Assembly (NCBI GenBank): GCA_963720675.1
Contig: CAVRGH010000010.1
Coordinates: 620,001-684,000 of the forward strand
From: JALHSW01 sp963720675
Lineage (GTDB): Bacteria > Actinomycetota > Acidimicrobiia > IMCC26256 > PALSA-555
Reading direction: 5' to 3'
Length of the DNA stretch: 64,000 nucleotides
This document shows, piece after piece, positions 20,403 to 28,353 of the stretch (its first letter is position 1; each line of letters starts with the position of its first letter). Position numbers and translations under genes: made by a program. Under the pieces are notes generated by a model that did no database searches, was not told the origin of the DNA, and saw only the letters and a list, made by a program, of their open reading frames with translations.

Positions 20403-21188
20403 ATGGGACTGCTCGACGGGCAGCGCGCACTGGTGACCGGCGGTGGCTCCGGCATCGGCGCGGCGACGTGCCGGCGGATGGCCGCCGAGGGCGCATCCGT
20501 CGCCGTGGTCGACCTCGATCGCGAATCGGCCGAGGCGGTCGCAGCCGACATCGGCGGCATCGCCTACGGGGTCGACGTCACCGACTACCCCGCGCTCGAA
20601 GCGTGCTTCCAGGACGCGGCATCCCGGCTCGGCGGCCTCACCACGCTCTTCAACAACGCCGGCGGATCCAACATGTCGCAGATCCACCAGTGGGACCTCG
20701 ACGAGTGGGACAGGATCGTCCGGCTCAACCTCACCGGCGTCTTCCACGGGTTCCGGGCGGGCGTCCCGCTCATCCTCGACTCCGGTGGCGGCGCCGTCGT
20801 CTCCACCTCCTCGATCAGCGGGACCCGCCCCGCGGCAGGGGAAGCGCCCTACGCCGCGGCCAAGGCCGCAGTCGCGGCCCTCACCGCCACCGCGGCACTG
20901 GAGTACGGCCCCGAGATCCGGGTGAACGCGGTCGCACCCGGGATGATCCACACCGGGCTCACCGACATCCTGCTCACCGGGTTCGACTGGACCGTCCCGC
21001 ACATGAAGGCGAAGACCCCGCTGGGCCGCATCGGGACCCCGGACGACATCGCCGATGTCGTGGTGTTCCTCTGCTCGGACCTGTCCCGCTTCGTCACCGG
21101 CCAGAACCTGGTGATCGACGGTGGGATGACCCTCCACGGCGCCGGCGTCGACGGCCTCTACGACCGCTTCTCCGCCCACCTGGGATAG
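20403..21188 (+). CDS. short-chain dehydrogenase/reductase (SDR)
   Basis: A 261-residue classical SDR. The NAD(P) loop is VTGGGSGIGAAT near residue 12, VVDLDRES at the end of strand 2 suggests an NAD preference (acidic residue), FNNAGG follows, the catalytic Ser is in STSSIS and the pair Tyr-x-x-x-Lys is YAAAKAA. The C-terminal FVTGQNLVIDGGMTLHG is standard. The substrate is unknown. It is divergent from the FtsX-type permease and alone on its strand until the CAP gene. Confidence 0.93.
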   Translation: MGLLDGQRALVTGGGSGIGAATCRRMAAEGASVAVVDLDRESAEAVAADIGGIAYGVDVTDYPALEACFQDAASRLGGLTTLFNNAGGSNMSQIHQWDLDEWDRIVRLNLTGVFHGFRAGVPLILDSGGGAVVSTSSISGTRPAAGEAPYAAAKAAVAALTATAALEYGPEIRVNAVAPGMIHTGLTDILLTGFDWTVPHMKAKTPLGRIGTPDDIADVVVFLCSDLSRFVTGQNLVIDGGMTLHGAGVDGLYDRFSAHLG

Positions 21189-21256
21189 CCCGGGCCGGGC
21201 TTCCAGGCTGCAGGCGCCACCCGGGTGGGCAACGGGGCGCCAGAGCCGCGGCCCGG

Positions 21257-21273
21257 GGGTGAATCTTTCACCC
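21257..21273. promoter_or_regulatory. inverted repeat downstream of the SDR gene
   Basis: GGGTGAA and TTCACCC (7-bp arms) surround TCT. It lies 69 bases after the SDR stop and 88 bases before the CAP-protein start, so it may be a terminator or an operator. The 21189-21360 spacer also holds CTCAAG (21300) and CTTGAG (21333), which could pair and compete with GCTCT/AGAGC at 21311/21337. Confidence 0.4.
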
Positions 21274-21360
21274 TGCGTGGCCAATTCCGTCGTCTAGCCC
21301 TCAAGATCGCGCTCTGAGTGTCCGATCCCATCCTTGAGAGCAAAGGGAAGGGAGGACACC

Positions 21361-21879
21361 ATGGGAACCACCACCACAGGAACCCAGCGAAACGGGAGGG
21401 TACGGGCCGGCATCGCCGCCACGGTGCTCGCCCTGGGCATCCTGGTCGCCGCCTGCGCCCCGGCACCGCCGCCTCCCCCGGCCTGCGTCGGACCCGCCGG
21501 TCCGCCGGATGCCGCCAGCGTCACGATCCTCAACTCCACCAACGGACTGCGCGCCAGCGTCGGCCGCGCCCCCTTGGCCTGGAACGGTCAGCTGTGGTGC
21601 CTCGCCAGCGCCTGGAGCAACCACCTCGTCGGCGTCAACGCCCTGGTCCACCGGGACCTCTCGGCAACGATCCGCCAGGCCGAGTACCGCGGCTACCGCA
21701 CCCTCGGCGAGAACATCCTCCGCGGCCCCCAGAGCATGACCGCGACCTCGATGCACAGCGCATGGGTCGGCTCACCCGGCCACTACGCGAACCTCGTGAA
21801 CCCGAGCTTCACCTCGATGGGGTTCGCCCTCGCCTACGGCAACGGCCAGGTCTTCGCCACGGAGAACTTCGGCGGCTGA
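21361..21879 (+). CDS. CAP/SCP-domain lipoprotein
   Basis: A 172-residue exported protein with a lipobox (LGILVAAC, Cys near residue 31) followed by a Pro-rich spacer (APPPPPAC). The CAP domain covers about residues 52-172: LNSTNGLRASVGRAPLAWN, HRDLSATIRQAEYRGYRTLGENIL, WVGSPGHYANLVNP and a final YGNGQVFATENFGG. The His, Glu and His usual in CAP cavities are present (VHRDL, GENIL, SPGH). Bacterial CAP proteins are thought to bind lipids or act at the wall; no enzyme activity can be stated. GGGAGGACACC precedes ATG 21361. Confidence 0.9.
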   Translation: MGTTTTGTQRNGRVRAGIAATVLALGILVAACAPAPPPPPACVGPAGPPDAASVTILNSTNGLRASVGRAPLAWNGQLWCLASAWSNHLVGVNALVHRDLSATIRQAEYRGYRTLGENILRGPQSMTATSMHSAWVGSPGHYANLVNPSFTSMGFALAYGNGQVFATENFGG

Positions 21880-21900
21880 CCCGACCTTGCTCCCCGCCGC

Positions 21901-22527
21901 TCAACGGCGAGCGGCATCGAGCGCAGCGACGATCCCGGACGCGGCCTCCGCGACCGGGATCGTTGCCGTCAGGACCACGAGCTCCGGCGAGATCGGCGCC
22001 TCGTACGGATCATCGATCCCGGTGAAGCCCTTGAGCTCCCCGGCCCGGGCCTTCTGGTAGAGGCCCTTCGGATCCCGTGATTCGCACACTTCGATCGGGG
22101 CGTCGACGAACACCTCGAGGAAGGTGAGGCCGGCCGCATCGTGGAGCGCGCGGGCGTGCTGGCGCCCGGCGCGGTAGGGGCTGATCACGGGCACCAGGGT
22201 GATCACCCCGGCGTCGGCGAAGAGGCGCGCCACCTCCGCGACCCGGCGCACGTTCTCGGCGCGGTCCTCGGCTGAGAAGCCGAGATCACCGTTGAGTCCG
22301 TGACGCAGGTTGTCGCCGTCCAGCGTGTAGCTGAGCGTCCCGCGCGCCGCGAGGAGGTCGGTCACCGCGGACGCGATGGTGGACTTGCCCGAACCCGAGA
22401 GCCCCGTCAGCCACACGGTGGCTCCGGCGACCTCAGCCGCCCGCCAGCGCTCCGAGCGCGGGGTGCCCTGCTCGTGCCAGACGACGTTCGGGCTGGCCGC
22501 GTTCGCGCCTGCGGGATCGGGGCTCAT
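21901..22527 (-). CDS. cysC: adenylylsulfate (APS) kinase
   Basis: A 208-residue APS kinase, which phosphorylates adenylylsulfate to PAPS. It has P-loop GLSGSGKST near residue 41, LDGDNLRHGLNGDLGF, the RAENVRRVAEVARLF helix, SPYRAGRQHAR and the FVDAPIEVCESRDPKGLY block that binds the substrate. ATG 22527 overlaps the cysN stop codon (ATGA), so it is the third gene of a cysD-cysN-cysC operon. It is a separate gene, not the cysN-cysC fusion common in other Actinobacteria. Confidence 0.96.
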   Translation of the reverse strand: MSPDPAGANAASPNVVWHEQGTPRSERWRAAEVAGATVWLTGLSGSGKSTIASAVTDLLAARGTLSYTLDGDNLRHGLNGDLGFSAEDRAENVRRVAEVARLFADAGVITLVPVISPYRAGRQHARALHDAAGLTFLEVFVDAPIEVCESRDPKGLYQKARAGELKGFTGIDDPYEAPISPELVVLTATIPVAEAASGIVAALDAARR

Positions 22528-23777
22528 GGGGTGGAGCCCAGCACCATCCCTGCGCCGACGGTCTCGAACGTCGCCTCGTCGATCAGGATGAAGCTCCCGG
22601 TGGCCCGGTTGCGTCGGTACTCGTCCACGAAGAGCGGGATGGTCGTGCGTAGGGTGACCCGGCCGATGTCGTTCATCGCGAGCGCCTGCTGGTCGTCTTC
22701 GCGATGCAGGCTGTTCACGTCGAGTCGGTAGTGCATCTGGGAGACCTTGGCGCGAGCGGTGCGGGTCGTGTGCTTGATGCCGTAGACCGCGCCCTCGCGC
22801 AGCGGCCGCTCGTTGAACCAGCACACCATGGCCTCGACGTCCTGGGTGACGGTCGGGGCGTTGTTCGGCCGGCAGAGCATGTCGCCGCGGCTGATGTCGA
22901 GCTCGTCGGCGAGGCGGATGCTCACCGACATCGGTGGGAACGCCTCCTCGACGGGGCCACCGTGCCGGTCGATGCCCGCAACCGTGGTGCTGAAACCGCT
23001 CGGCAGCACCGTGACCTCGTCGCCGGGGCGGAACTGGCCGCTCGCCACCTGCCCGGCGTACCCGCGGTAGTCGTGGTGCTCGTGGCTCATCGGCCGGATG
23101 ACGTACTGGACCGGGAACCGGGCGTCGATCAGGTTGCGGTCCGAGCCGATGTACACGTGCTCGAGGTGGTGCAGGAGGGTCGGCCCCTCGTACCACGGTG
23201 TGTTCGGCGAGTGGGAGACGACGTTGTCGCCGTGCAGGGCCGAGACCGGGATGAACGACAGGTCGTCGACGTCGAGCTTCCCGGCGAAGTCCGAGAACTC
23301 CTCGGAGATCTCGTCGAAGCGCCCCTCGTCGAATTCGACGAGGTCCATCTTGTTGACGCAGAGGACGAGGTGCTTCACCTGCAGCAGGCTCGCGATCACC
23401 GCGTGGCGTCGCGACTGCTCGAGCACGCCCTTGCGCGCGTCGATGAGCACCAGCGCGAGGTCGGCCGTGGACGCGCCGGTGACCATGTTGCGGGTGTACT
23501 GGATGTGGCCGGGAGTGTCGGCGATGATGAACTTGCGTTTGGGCGTCGCGAAGTAGCGGTACGCGACGTCGATCGTGATCCCCTGCTCCCGCTCGGACTT
23601 CAGCCCGTCGGTGAGGAGTGCGAGGTTGGTGTAGTCGAAGCCCTTGTCGCGACTCGTACGCTCCACGGCCTCGAGCTGGTCCTCGAAGATCTGCTTCGTC
23701 TCGACCAGCAGCCGCCCGATGAGGGTGCTCTTGCCGTCGTCGACCGATCCTGCGGTGGCGAACCTGAGGAGTTCCAT
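22524..23777 (-). CDS. cysN: sulfate adenylyltransferase large subunit (GTPase)
   Basis: A 417-residue EF-Tu-like GTPase that drives APS formation with CysD. GTP motifs: G1 GSVDDGKST near residue 10, G2 region GITIDVAYR, G3 DTPGH, G4 NKMD, G5 SAL. Beta-barrel domains follow. The start MELLRFATAG at 23777 is preferred; the frame is open further upstream but would overlap cysD. It lies directly behind cysD with the stop of cysD at 23782. Confidence 0.97.
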   Translation of the reverse strand: MELLRFATAGSVDDGKSTLIGRLLVETKQIFEDQLEAVERTSRDKGFDYTNLALLTDGLKSEREQGITIDVAYRYFATPKRKFIIADTPGHIQYTRNMVTGASTADLALVLIDARKGVLEQSRRHAVIASLLQVKHLVLCVNKMDLVEFDEGRFDEISEEFSDFAGKLDVDDLSFIPVSALHGDNVVSHSPNTPWYEGPTLLHHLEHVYIGSDRNLIDARFPVQYVIRPMSHEHHDYRGYAGQVASGQFRPGDEVTVLPSGFSTTVAGIDRHGGPVEEAFPPMSVSIRLADELDISRGDMLCRPNNAPTVTQDVEAMVCWFNERPLREGAVYGIKHTTRTARAKVSQMHYRLDVNSLHREDDQQALAMNDIGRVTLRTTIPLFVDEYRRNRATGSFILIDEATFETVGAGMVLGSTP

Positions 23778-23781
23778 CGCC

Positions 23782-24687
23782 TTAGAAGTAGCCCTCGCGC
23801 TTGCGGTCTTCCATGCCGGACTCGGAGATCCGGTCATCGGCACGGGTGGCGCCGCGCTCGGTGATCGTTGCGGCTGCGACCTCGGCGATCACCTGCTCGA
23901 CGCTCGCCGCGTTCGACTCGACGGCTCCGGTGCACGATGCGTCGCCGACGGTGCGGAAGCGGACGGTCTTCTCGATGACCTCTTCGCCGTCCATCACGGT
24001 GACGAAGGGGCTGACCGCGAGCAGCATGCCGTCACGCTCGAACACCTCGCGCTTGTGCGCGTAGTAGATGTTCGGGAGCTCGGTGCCGTCCTCGAGCACG
24101 TACTGCCAGATGTCGAGCTCGGTCCAGTTGCTCAGCGGGAACACGCGGATGTGCTCGCCCTTGCGGTGCTTCCCGTTGTAGAGGTTCCACAGCTCGGGCC
24201 GCTGGTTCTTCGGGTCCCACTGGCCGAAGTCGTCGCGGAAGGAGTAGACCCGCTCCTTGGCGCGCGCCTTCTCCTCGTCGCGCCGCCCGCCACCGAAGAC
24301 CGAGTCGAACCCGTGCTCGGTGATCGCGTCGAGGAGTGTGGCGGTCTGCAGCCGGTTGCGGCTCGCCCGCGGGCCGGTCTCCTCGACCGAACGACCGGAA
24401 TCGATCGCCGCCTGCACCGAGGCCACGATCAGCTGGACGCCGAGCTCGGCCACCCGGCGGTCCCGGTAGTCGATGACCTCGGGGAAGTTGTGGCCGGTGT
24501 CGACGTGCATGACCGGGAACGGGATGCGCGCGGGCCAGAACGCCTTCTCGGCGAGCCGGAGCATGACTGCCGAGTCCTTGCCGCCCGAGAAGAGGAGGAC
24601 GGGGTGCTCGAACTCGGCTGCCACCTCACGGAAGATGTGGATGGACTCGGCTTCGAGCGCGTCGAGATGAGAGAGCTGCGTCGTCAT
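23782..24687 (-). CDS. cysD: sulfate adenylyltransferase small subunit
   Basis: A 301-residue N-type ATP-pyrophosphatase. It has the PP-loop SGGKDSAVM near residue 35, DTGHNFPEVI, GGGRRDEEKAR, and the C-terminal SCTGAVESNA segment with GRRSRISESG-like tail (DDRISESGMEDRKREGYF), all standard for CysD. With CysN it makes APS from ATP and sulfate. It leads the operon; TAGGCT lies 9 bases before ATG 24687. No reductase (CysH/I) is in the window, so PAPS could serve sulfation as well as assimilation. Confidence 0.97.
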   Translation of the reverse strand: MTTQLSHLDALEAESIHIFREVAAEFEHPVLLFSGGKDSAVMLRLAEKAFWPARIPFPVMHVDTGHNFPEVIDYRDRRVAELGVQLIVASVQAAIDSGRSVEETGPRASRNRLQTATLLDAITEHGFDSVFGGGRRDEEKARAKERVYSFRDDFGQWDPKNQRPELWNLYNGKHRKGEHIRVFPLSNWTELDIWQYVLEDGTELPNIYYAHKREVFERDGMLLAVSPFVTVMDGEEVIEKTVRFRTVGDASCTGAVESNAASVEQVIAEVAAATITERGATRADDRISESGMEDRKREGYF

Positions 24688-24696
24688 GGGGTCTCC

Positions 24697-24702
24697 AGCC
24701 TA
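24697..24702 (-). promoter_or_regulatory. TANNNT box upstream of cysD
   Basis: TAGGCT on the minus strand lies 9 bases before the cysD ATG. A divergent box for the next gene starts only 19 bases away, so the two promoters share about 45 bases. Confidence 0.45.
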
Positions 24703-24720
24703 CCGGCCGCCGTCCCCACC

Positions 24721-24726
24721 TACGCT
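24721..24726 (+). promoter_or_regulatory. TANNNT box of a leaderless promoter for the GATase gene
   Basis: TACGCT lies 7 bases before GTG 24734, with no Shine-Dalgarno sequence in between. Confidence 0.5.
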
Positions 24727-24733
24727 TTGGCGC

Positions 24734-25435
24734 GTGCCGAGCGCTGCGGTCATCGCCAACCGGGGGGACGACGACCCCGGCCTCGTCGGGGACCGGCTCC
24801 GCGAGTGCGGCTTCGGGCTCCGGACGGTCCTCCGCGAATCGGACGACGCGTGGCCGGCGCCGGGCACGGTCGACCTCGTCCTCGTGCTCGGGTCCGAGTG
24901 GTCCGTCTACTGGGAGGCGTACCGTGCGCCGGTGGCGCGTGAGCAGGCGTACGTCGCCGCCGCCGTCGACGCCGACGTGCCGGTGCTCGGGATCTGCTTC
25001 GGCGCCCAGGTCGTCGCGAGCGCCCTCGGCGGTGAGGTCCGACCGGCTGGCTCCCAGGAGCTCGGGTGGCTCCCCATCGAACCAGTCGACGACTCGAGCG
25101 GCGGGGCCGACGGGATCGAGGCCGGACCCTGGTTCCAATGGCACGCCGACACCTTCACGCTCCCGCCCGGCGCCCGGCTCCTGGCCAGCTCGGACGTCGG
25201 ACCCCAGGCGTTCCGGGTCGGCAGCGCGCTCGGGGTGCAGTTCCATCCCGAGGTCACGCCGGAGATCGTCGGCCGGTGGGCCGCGGGCGACCCGGCGCCG
25301 CTGACTCGTGCGGGTACCGACGCGACGAGCGTGGTGGCCCGGACGGCCGAGGAGCAGCAACGGGTCACGAGGGCGACGACGCGCCTCGTCGACGCCTTCC
25401 TCTACGGTGGGGCCGAGACCGGGGGGACGCGATGA
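24734..25435 (+). CDS. class I glutamine amidotransferase-like protein
   Basis: A 233-residue stand-alone GATase domain. The nucleophile elbow is GICFGAQ (Cys near residue 82), and the His/Glu of the triad are in VQFHPEV near residue 170. These domains hydrolyse glutamine to ammonia, or act on gamma-glutamyl amides when alone. The N-terminus (VPSAAVIANRGDDDPG) is taken from GTG 24734 since the earlier ATG at 24686 lies inside the cysD start. It overlaps the next gene by ATGA, so the two are translationally coupled. The acceptor is unknown. Confidence 0.88.
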   Translation: MPSAAVIANRGDDDPGLVGDRLRECGFGLRTVLRESDDAWPAPGTVDLVLVLGSEWSVYWEAYRAPVAREQAYVAAAVDADVPVLGICFGAQVVASALGGEVRPAGSQELGWLPIEPVDDSSGGADGIEAGPWFQWHADTFTLPPGARLLASSDVGPQAFRVGSALGVQFHPEVTPEIVGRWAAGDPAPLTRAGTDATSVVARTAEEQQRVTRATTRLVDAFLYGGAETGGTR

Positions 25436-26568
25436 CCACGATCATCGATTCGGACCAGCACCTGTACGAGCCCCGAGGGCTCTGGCGGGAGCACGCCGAT
25501 CCGGATGCACGCGAGGAAGCGATCCGGATCGAGGACGACGAGCTCGGGTACGCCTGGGTCATGTGGCGCGACCAACGCCTCGGCATCGCCGACGTGCAGG
25601 CACCCGGCGAGACCACCGAGCTCGGCGACCGGCGCAACCGCCGCGAGCGCGGCGAGCAGGCCGAGTACTCCTATGACGAAGCGCTCCCCGCCGACTTCTG
25701 GCAAGCCGGCGCCCGCGCCGAGCGGATCCGCGCGATGGGTCTCGACGCGGCCGTGTGCTTCCCGAACTTCGGACTTCTCTGGGAACGCAGGGTCGGACAG
25801 TCGCTCCCGGCGCTGCTCACCAACATGGGCGCTTGGAACCGCTGGTGCGCGACGGTCGCGCACGACGGTGGCGGCGCGGTGCATCCCGTCGCGCACGTCA
25901 CGTTGCGCGACCTCGATTGGCTCGACGGCCAGCTCGCCGCACTGTCGGCCGGCGGCGTGCGCTTGGCGATGATGGCGCCCGCGCTCGTCGACGGGAAGCC
26001 GCTCTCGCACCCGGATCTCGACCGTGCGTGGGCGTCGTTCGTGGAGCACGGGATCACCCCGGTGTTCCACGTTGCCGACCAGCCGCGCGTGTTCGACGAC
26101 GCCTGGTACACCGACGACGGGAACAACTTCGTCAACGTCGTCGAGTCGGTGTTCCTCTACACGCCGGCCGCGCTCGCGCTCACCGACCTGATCGTGAACG
26201 GTGTCATGGAGCGGTACGACGACCTGCGCATGGGCGTGGTCGAGCTGTCGGCGATGTGGGTGCCCCAGTTCCTGATGATGCTCGATGGCGGGTACGAGTT
26301 CACGAGCAAGCTCAACGGACGGGTGCCGGCACCGTTGACGATGCGCCCGAGCGGGTACTTCCGACGTCAGGTGCGGATCTCGGCGTTCGCGTACGAGACT
26401 CCGGCACGCCTCGAGCACCAGGCCGGCGACCTCTTCATGGCCTGCTCCGACTTCCCCCACTCCGAGGGCACCGCGCACCCGCTCGAGGACTACCGCCGCG
26501 CCGGCAGCGACCCCGACGACTCGAGCGGTCTCTTCAACCGCAACGCCGAGTTCCTCCTGCGTCTCTGA
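25432..26568 (+). CDS. amidohydrolase family protein (Amidohydro_2 type)
   Basis: A 378-residue TIM-barrel hydrolase. The first metal motif reads DSDQHLYEPR near residue 7 (D-x-D-x-H form). GITPVFHVADQPR carries a second histidine, a Glu/Met-rich helix is VVELSAMWVPQ, and the last acidic motif is ACSDFPHSEG, the D-(Y/F)-PH-x-(E/D) end block of this group. Such enzymes act as decarboxylases or hydrolases on aromatic or sterol-like acids. ATG 25432 overlaps the GATase stop. The CrtC-like gene follows after 30 bases, so the two probably work on the same compound. Confidence 0.88.
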   Translation: MTTIIDSDQHLYEPRGLWREHADPDAREEAIRIEDDELGYAWVMWRDQRLGIADVQAPGETTELGDRRNRRERGEQAEYSYDEALPADFWQAGARAERIRAMGLDAAVCFPNFGLLWERRVGQSLPALLTNMGAWNRWCATVAHDGGGAVHPVAHVTLRDLDWLDGQLAALSAGGVRLAMMAPALVDGKPLSHPDLDRAWASFVEHGITPVFHVADQPRVFDDAWYTDDGNNFVNVVESVFLYTPAALALTDLIVNGVMERYDDLRMGVVELSAMWVPQFLMMLDGGYEFTSKLNGRVPAPLTMRPSGYFRRQVRISAFAYETPARLEHQAGDLFMACSDFPHSEGTAHPLEDYRRAGSDPDDSSGLFNRNAEFLLRL

Positions 26569-26598
26569 CCCGGCCCGCTCCCCCCACCGAAAGCTGAA

Positions 26599-27768
26599 AT
26601 GACCGACCCGAGCATCGGGCCGCTGGTCGCGGCCGACGAGACGCTGCTGCACCAGACCGCGGACACGTTCGCGTCGGTCGCGTCCAACGACGTCAACTGG
26701 ACCGAGAAGATCTGGCTGCAGGCGTGCGCTCGCGACGGGTCGCTCCAGGTGGTCTTCGGACTCGGGAAGTACACCAACCGCAACGTCATCGACGCCTTCG
26801 GAGGCGTGTCGCGCGGCACCGAGCAGTGGACCGTCCGCGCGAGCCGCGCGCTCCACACAGATCCGACCACGGCCTCGGTCGGCCCGCTCCACTACGAGAT
26901 CGTCGACCCGCTCGACACGGTGCGCGTGCGCCTCGACGCGACCGAAGTCCAACCCGTCGCGTTCGACCTCCTGATCAAGGGTGCCGTGCCGCCGCGCATG
27001 GAGGACCGCGAGATCCTCCGGTCTCCTCACCTGAACCGGGTCGTGAACGACGTCGTCCGCTACCACCAGACCGGCGTCGCCGAGGGCTGGATCGAGGTCG
27101 ACGGGGTTCGCGTCGAAGCGGCGACCGACCAGTGGGTCGCCAGCCGCGATCACTCCTGGGGCGTCCGCACCCAGGTCGGCGATCCGCTGCCGGACCTCGA
27201 ACCGGCGGTCCGCCCGCGCGACCCGCGATCGTTCACGAGCTGGGCCCCGTGGCTCATGGAGCGCCCGGACGGCACTCGGTACGCGCTCTTTCACTACTTC
27301 ATGGACTCCAACATCCCGGGCAACCAGGGGCGCCGGATCCGCGGCGGCGTCGAGCACCCCGACGGCACGGAGGAGCCCTTCGTCGATGCTCGCTTCGACG
27401 TCGAGTTCGACGACACCAACCGTCGGCTCGTCGGTGGTGAGATCACCTTCGTCACCGAGGACGGGACCGAACGGCCCGTGAAGATCGACGCCTGCTCGTC
27501 GGGAACCGGGTTCCACCTCGGCACCGGGCTCTACTTCGGGCTCGATGGTGCGCGGCACGGCCAGTGGCGCGGCGAGCTGCACGTCGACGGCGACCACTAC
27601 GAAGCCTGCGACTCGATCGAGGTCGCACGGAAGATCCACCAGCATCGGGATTGCGTCGTCCGCGTCGAGGACCCGGTCGGTGGTGGTGTGGGCTGGGGCT
27701 CGGTGCAGACGATCGCGATCGGCGGATTCCCCGAGTTCGGGCTCCGCCTCGAGTCGACCTTCATCTGA
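26599..27768 (+). CDS. CrtC/AttH-like conserved protein of unknown function
   Basis: A 389-residue protein without signal peptide or membrane segment. The hallmark is SRDHSWGVR near residue 190, matching the D-x-SWG-x-R motif of carotenoid 1,2-hydratase (CrtC) and AttH-like lipocalin folds, with further beta-rich blocks (GTRYALFHYFMDSN, RLVGGEITFVTEDG). Related actinobacterial proteins are often found near amidohydrolases and lipid or steroid genes. Whether it hydrates or binds a terpenoid or lipid is not known. It ends 3 bases before the GNAT start. Confidence 0.65.
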   Translation: MTDPSIGPLVAADETLLHQTADTFASVASNDVNWTEKIWLQACARDGSLQVVFGLGKYTNRNVIDAFGGVSRGTEQWTVRASRALHTDPTTASVGPLHYEIVDPLDTVRVRLDATEVQPVAFDLLIKGAVPPRMEDREILRSPHLNRVVNDVVRYHQTGVAEGWIEVDGVRVEAATDQWVASRDHSWGVRTQVGDPLPDLEPAVRPRDPRSFTSWAPWLMERPDGTRYALFHYFMDSNIPGNQGRRIRGGVEHPDGTEEPFVDARFDVEFDDTNRRLVGGEITFVTEDGTERPVKIDACSSGTGFHLGTGLYFGLDGARHGQWRGELHVDGDHYEACDSIEVARKIHQHRDCVVRVEDPVGGGVGWGSVQTIAIGGFPEFGLRLESTFI

Positions 27769-27771
27769 ACC

Positions 27772-28335
27772 GTGCTCGACCTGCGGACCGAGCGCCTCGA
27801 TCTGCGCCCACTCGAGGCCGACGACATCGCTGCGTTCGTGGCCTACCGGCGGGACCCCGAGGTCGCCCGCTTCCAGGGCTGGGAGCCCACGTACACGACG
27901 GCAGACGCCGAGGATCTGGTCGACGCCCAACCTGCGGGGATCGAGACGCCCGGCGAGTGGCTCCAGCTCGCGATCATCGAGCGCGCGTCGGGAACGCTGT
28001 GCGGGGATTGCGCCGTCCGCCTCGACCCGGTGCAGCCCCGTACCGCGGAGGTCGGGATCACCCTTGCTCGAGCACACCAGGGACGGGGCATCGCACGCGA
28101 GGCCGTCGACGCGTTGCTGGAGTGGCTCTTCGGCGAGCAGGCGCTGCACCGCGTCTTCGCGCAGACCGACGATCGGAACACCGCGGTGCATCACCTCTTC
28201 GAGCACCTCGGCTTCCGACTCGAAGGCCGTCTCGTCGACGCGGACTGGTACAAGGGCGAGTGGACCACCCTGCGGATCTACGCCCGCCTCGCCGGGGATG
28301 CGCCGGCCGCGCCGGGCGACCCTGCACGCGACTGA
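27772..28335 (+). CDS. GNAT N-acetyltransferase (RimJ/RimL-like)
   Basis: A 187-residue acetyltransferase. The start LDLRTERLDLRPLEADDIAAF is the RimJ/RimL type; motif A is VGITLARAHQGRGIAREAV (Q-x-x-G-x-G/A acetyl-CoA loop) and the end has HHLFEHLGFRLEG. The GTG at 27772 begins 4 bases after the preceding stop. The acceptor (protein N-terminus, small amine or antibiotic) cannot be told. Confidence 0.9.
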   Translation: MLDLRTERLDLRPLEADDIAAFVAYRRDPEVARFQGWEPTYTTADAEDLVDAQPAGIETPGEWLQLAIIERASGTLCGDCAVRLDPVQPRTAEVGITLARAHQGRGIAREAVDALLEWLFGEQALHRVFAQTDDRNTAVHHLFEHLGFRLEGRLVDADWYKGEWTTLRIYARLAGDAPAAPGDPARD

Positions 28336-28353
28336 TCTGACAGGCTGCCCCTC

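Noticed and set aside
21274..21360. c-di-AMP riboswitch before the CAP gene
   Set aside because: The conserved core motifs of that riboswitch are not present; only simple inverted repeats are seen.
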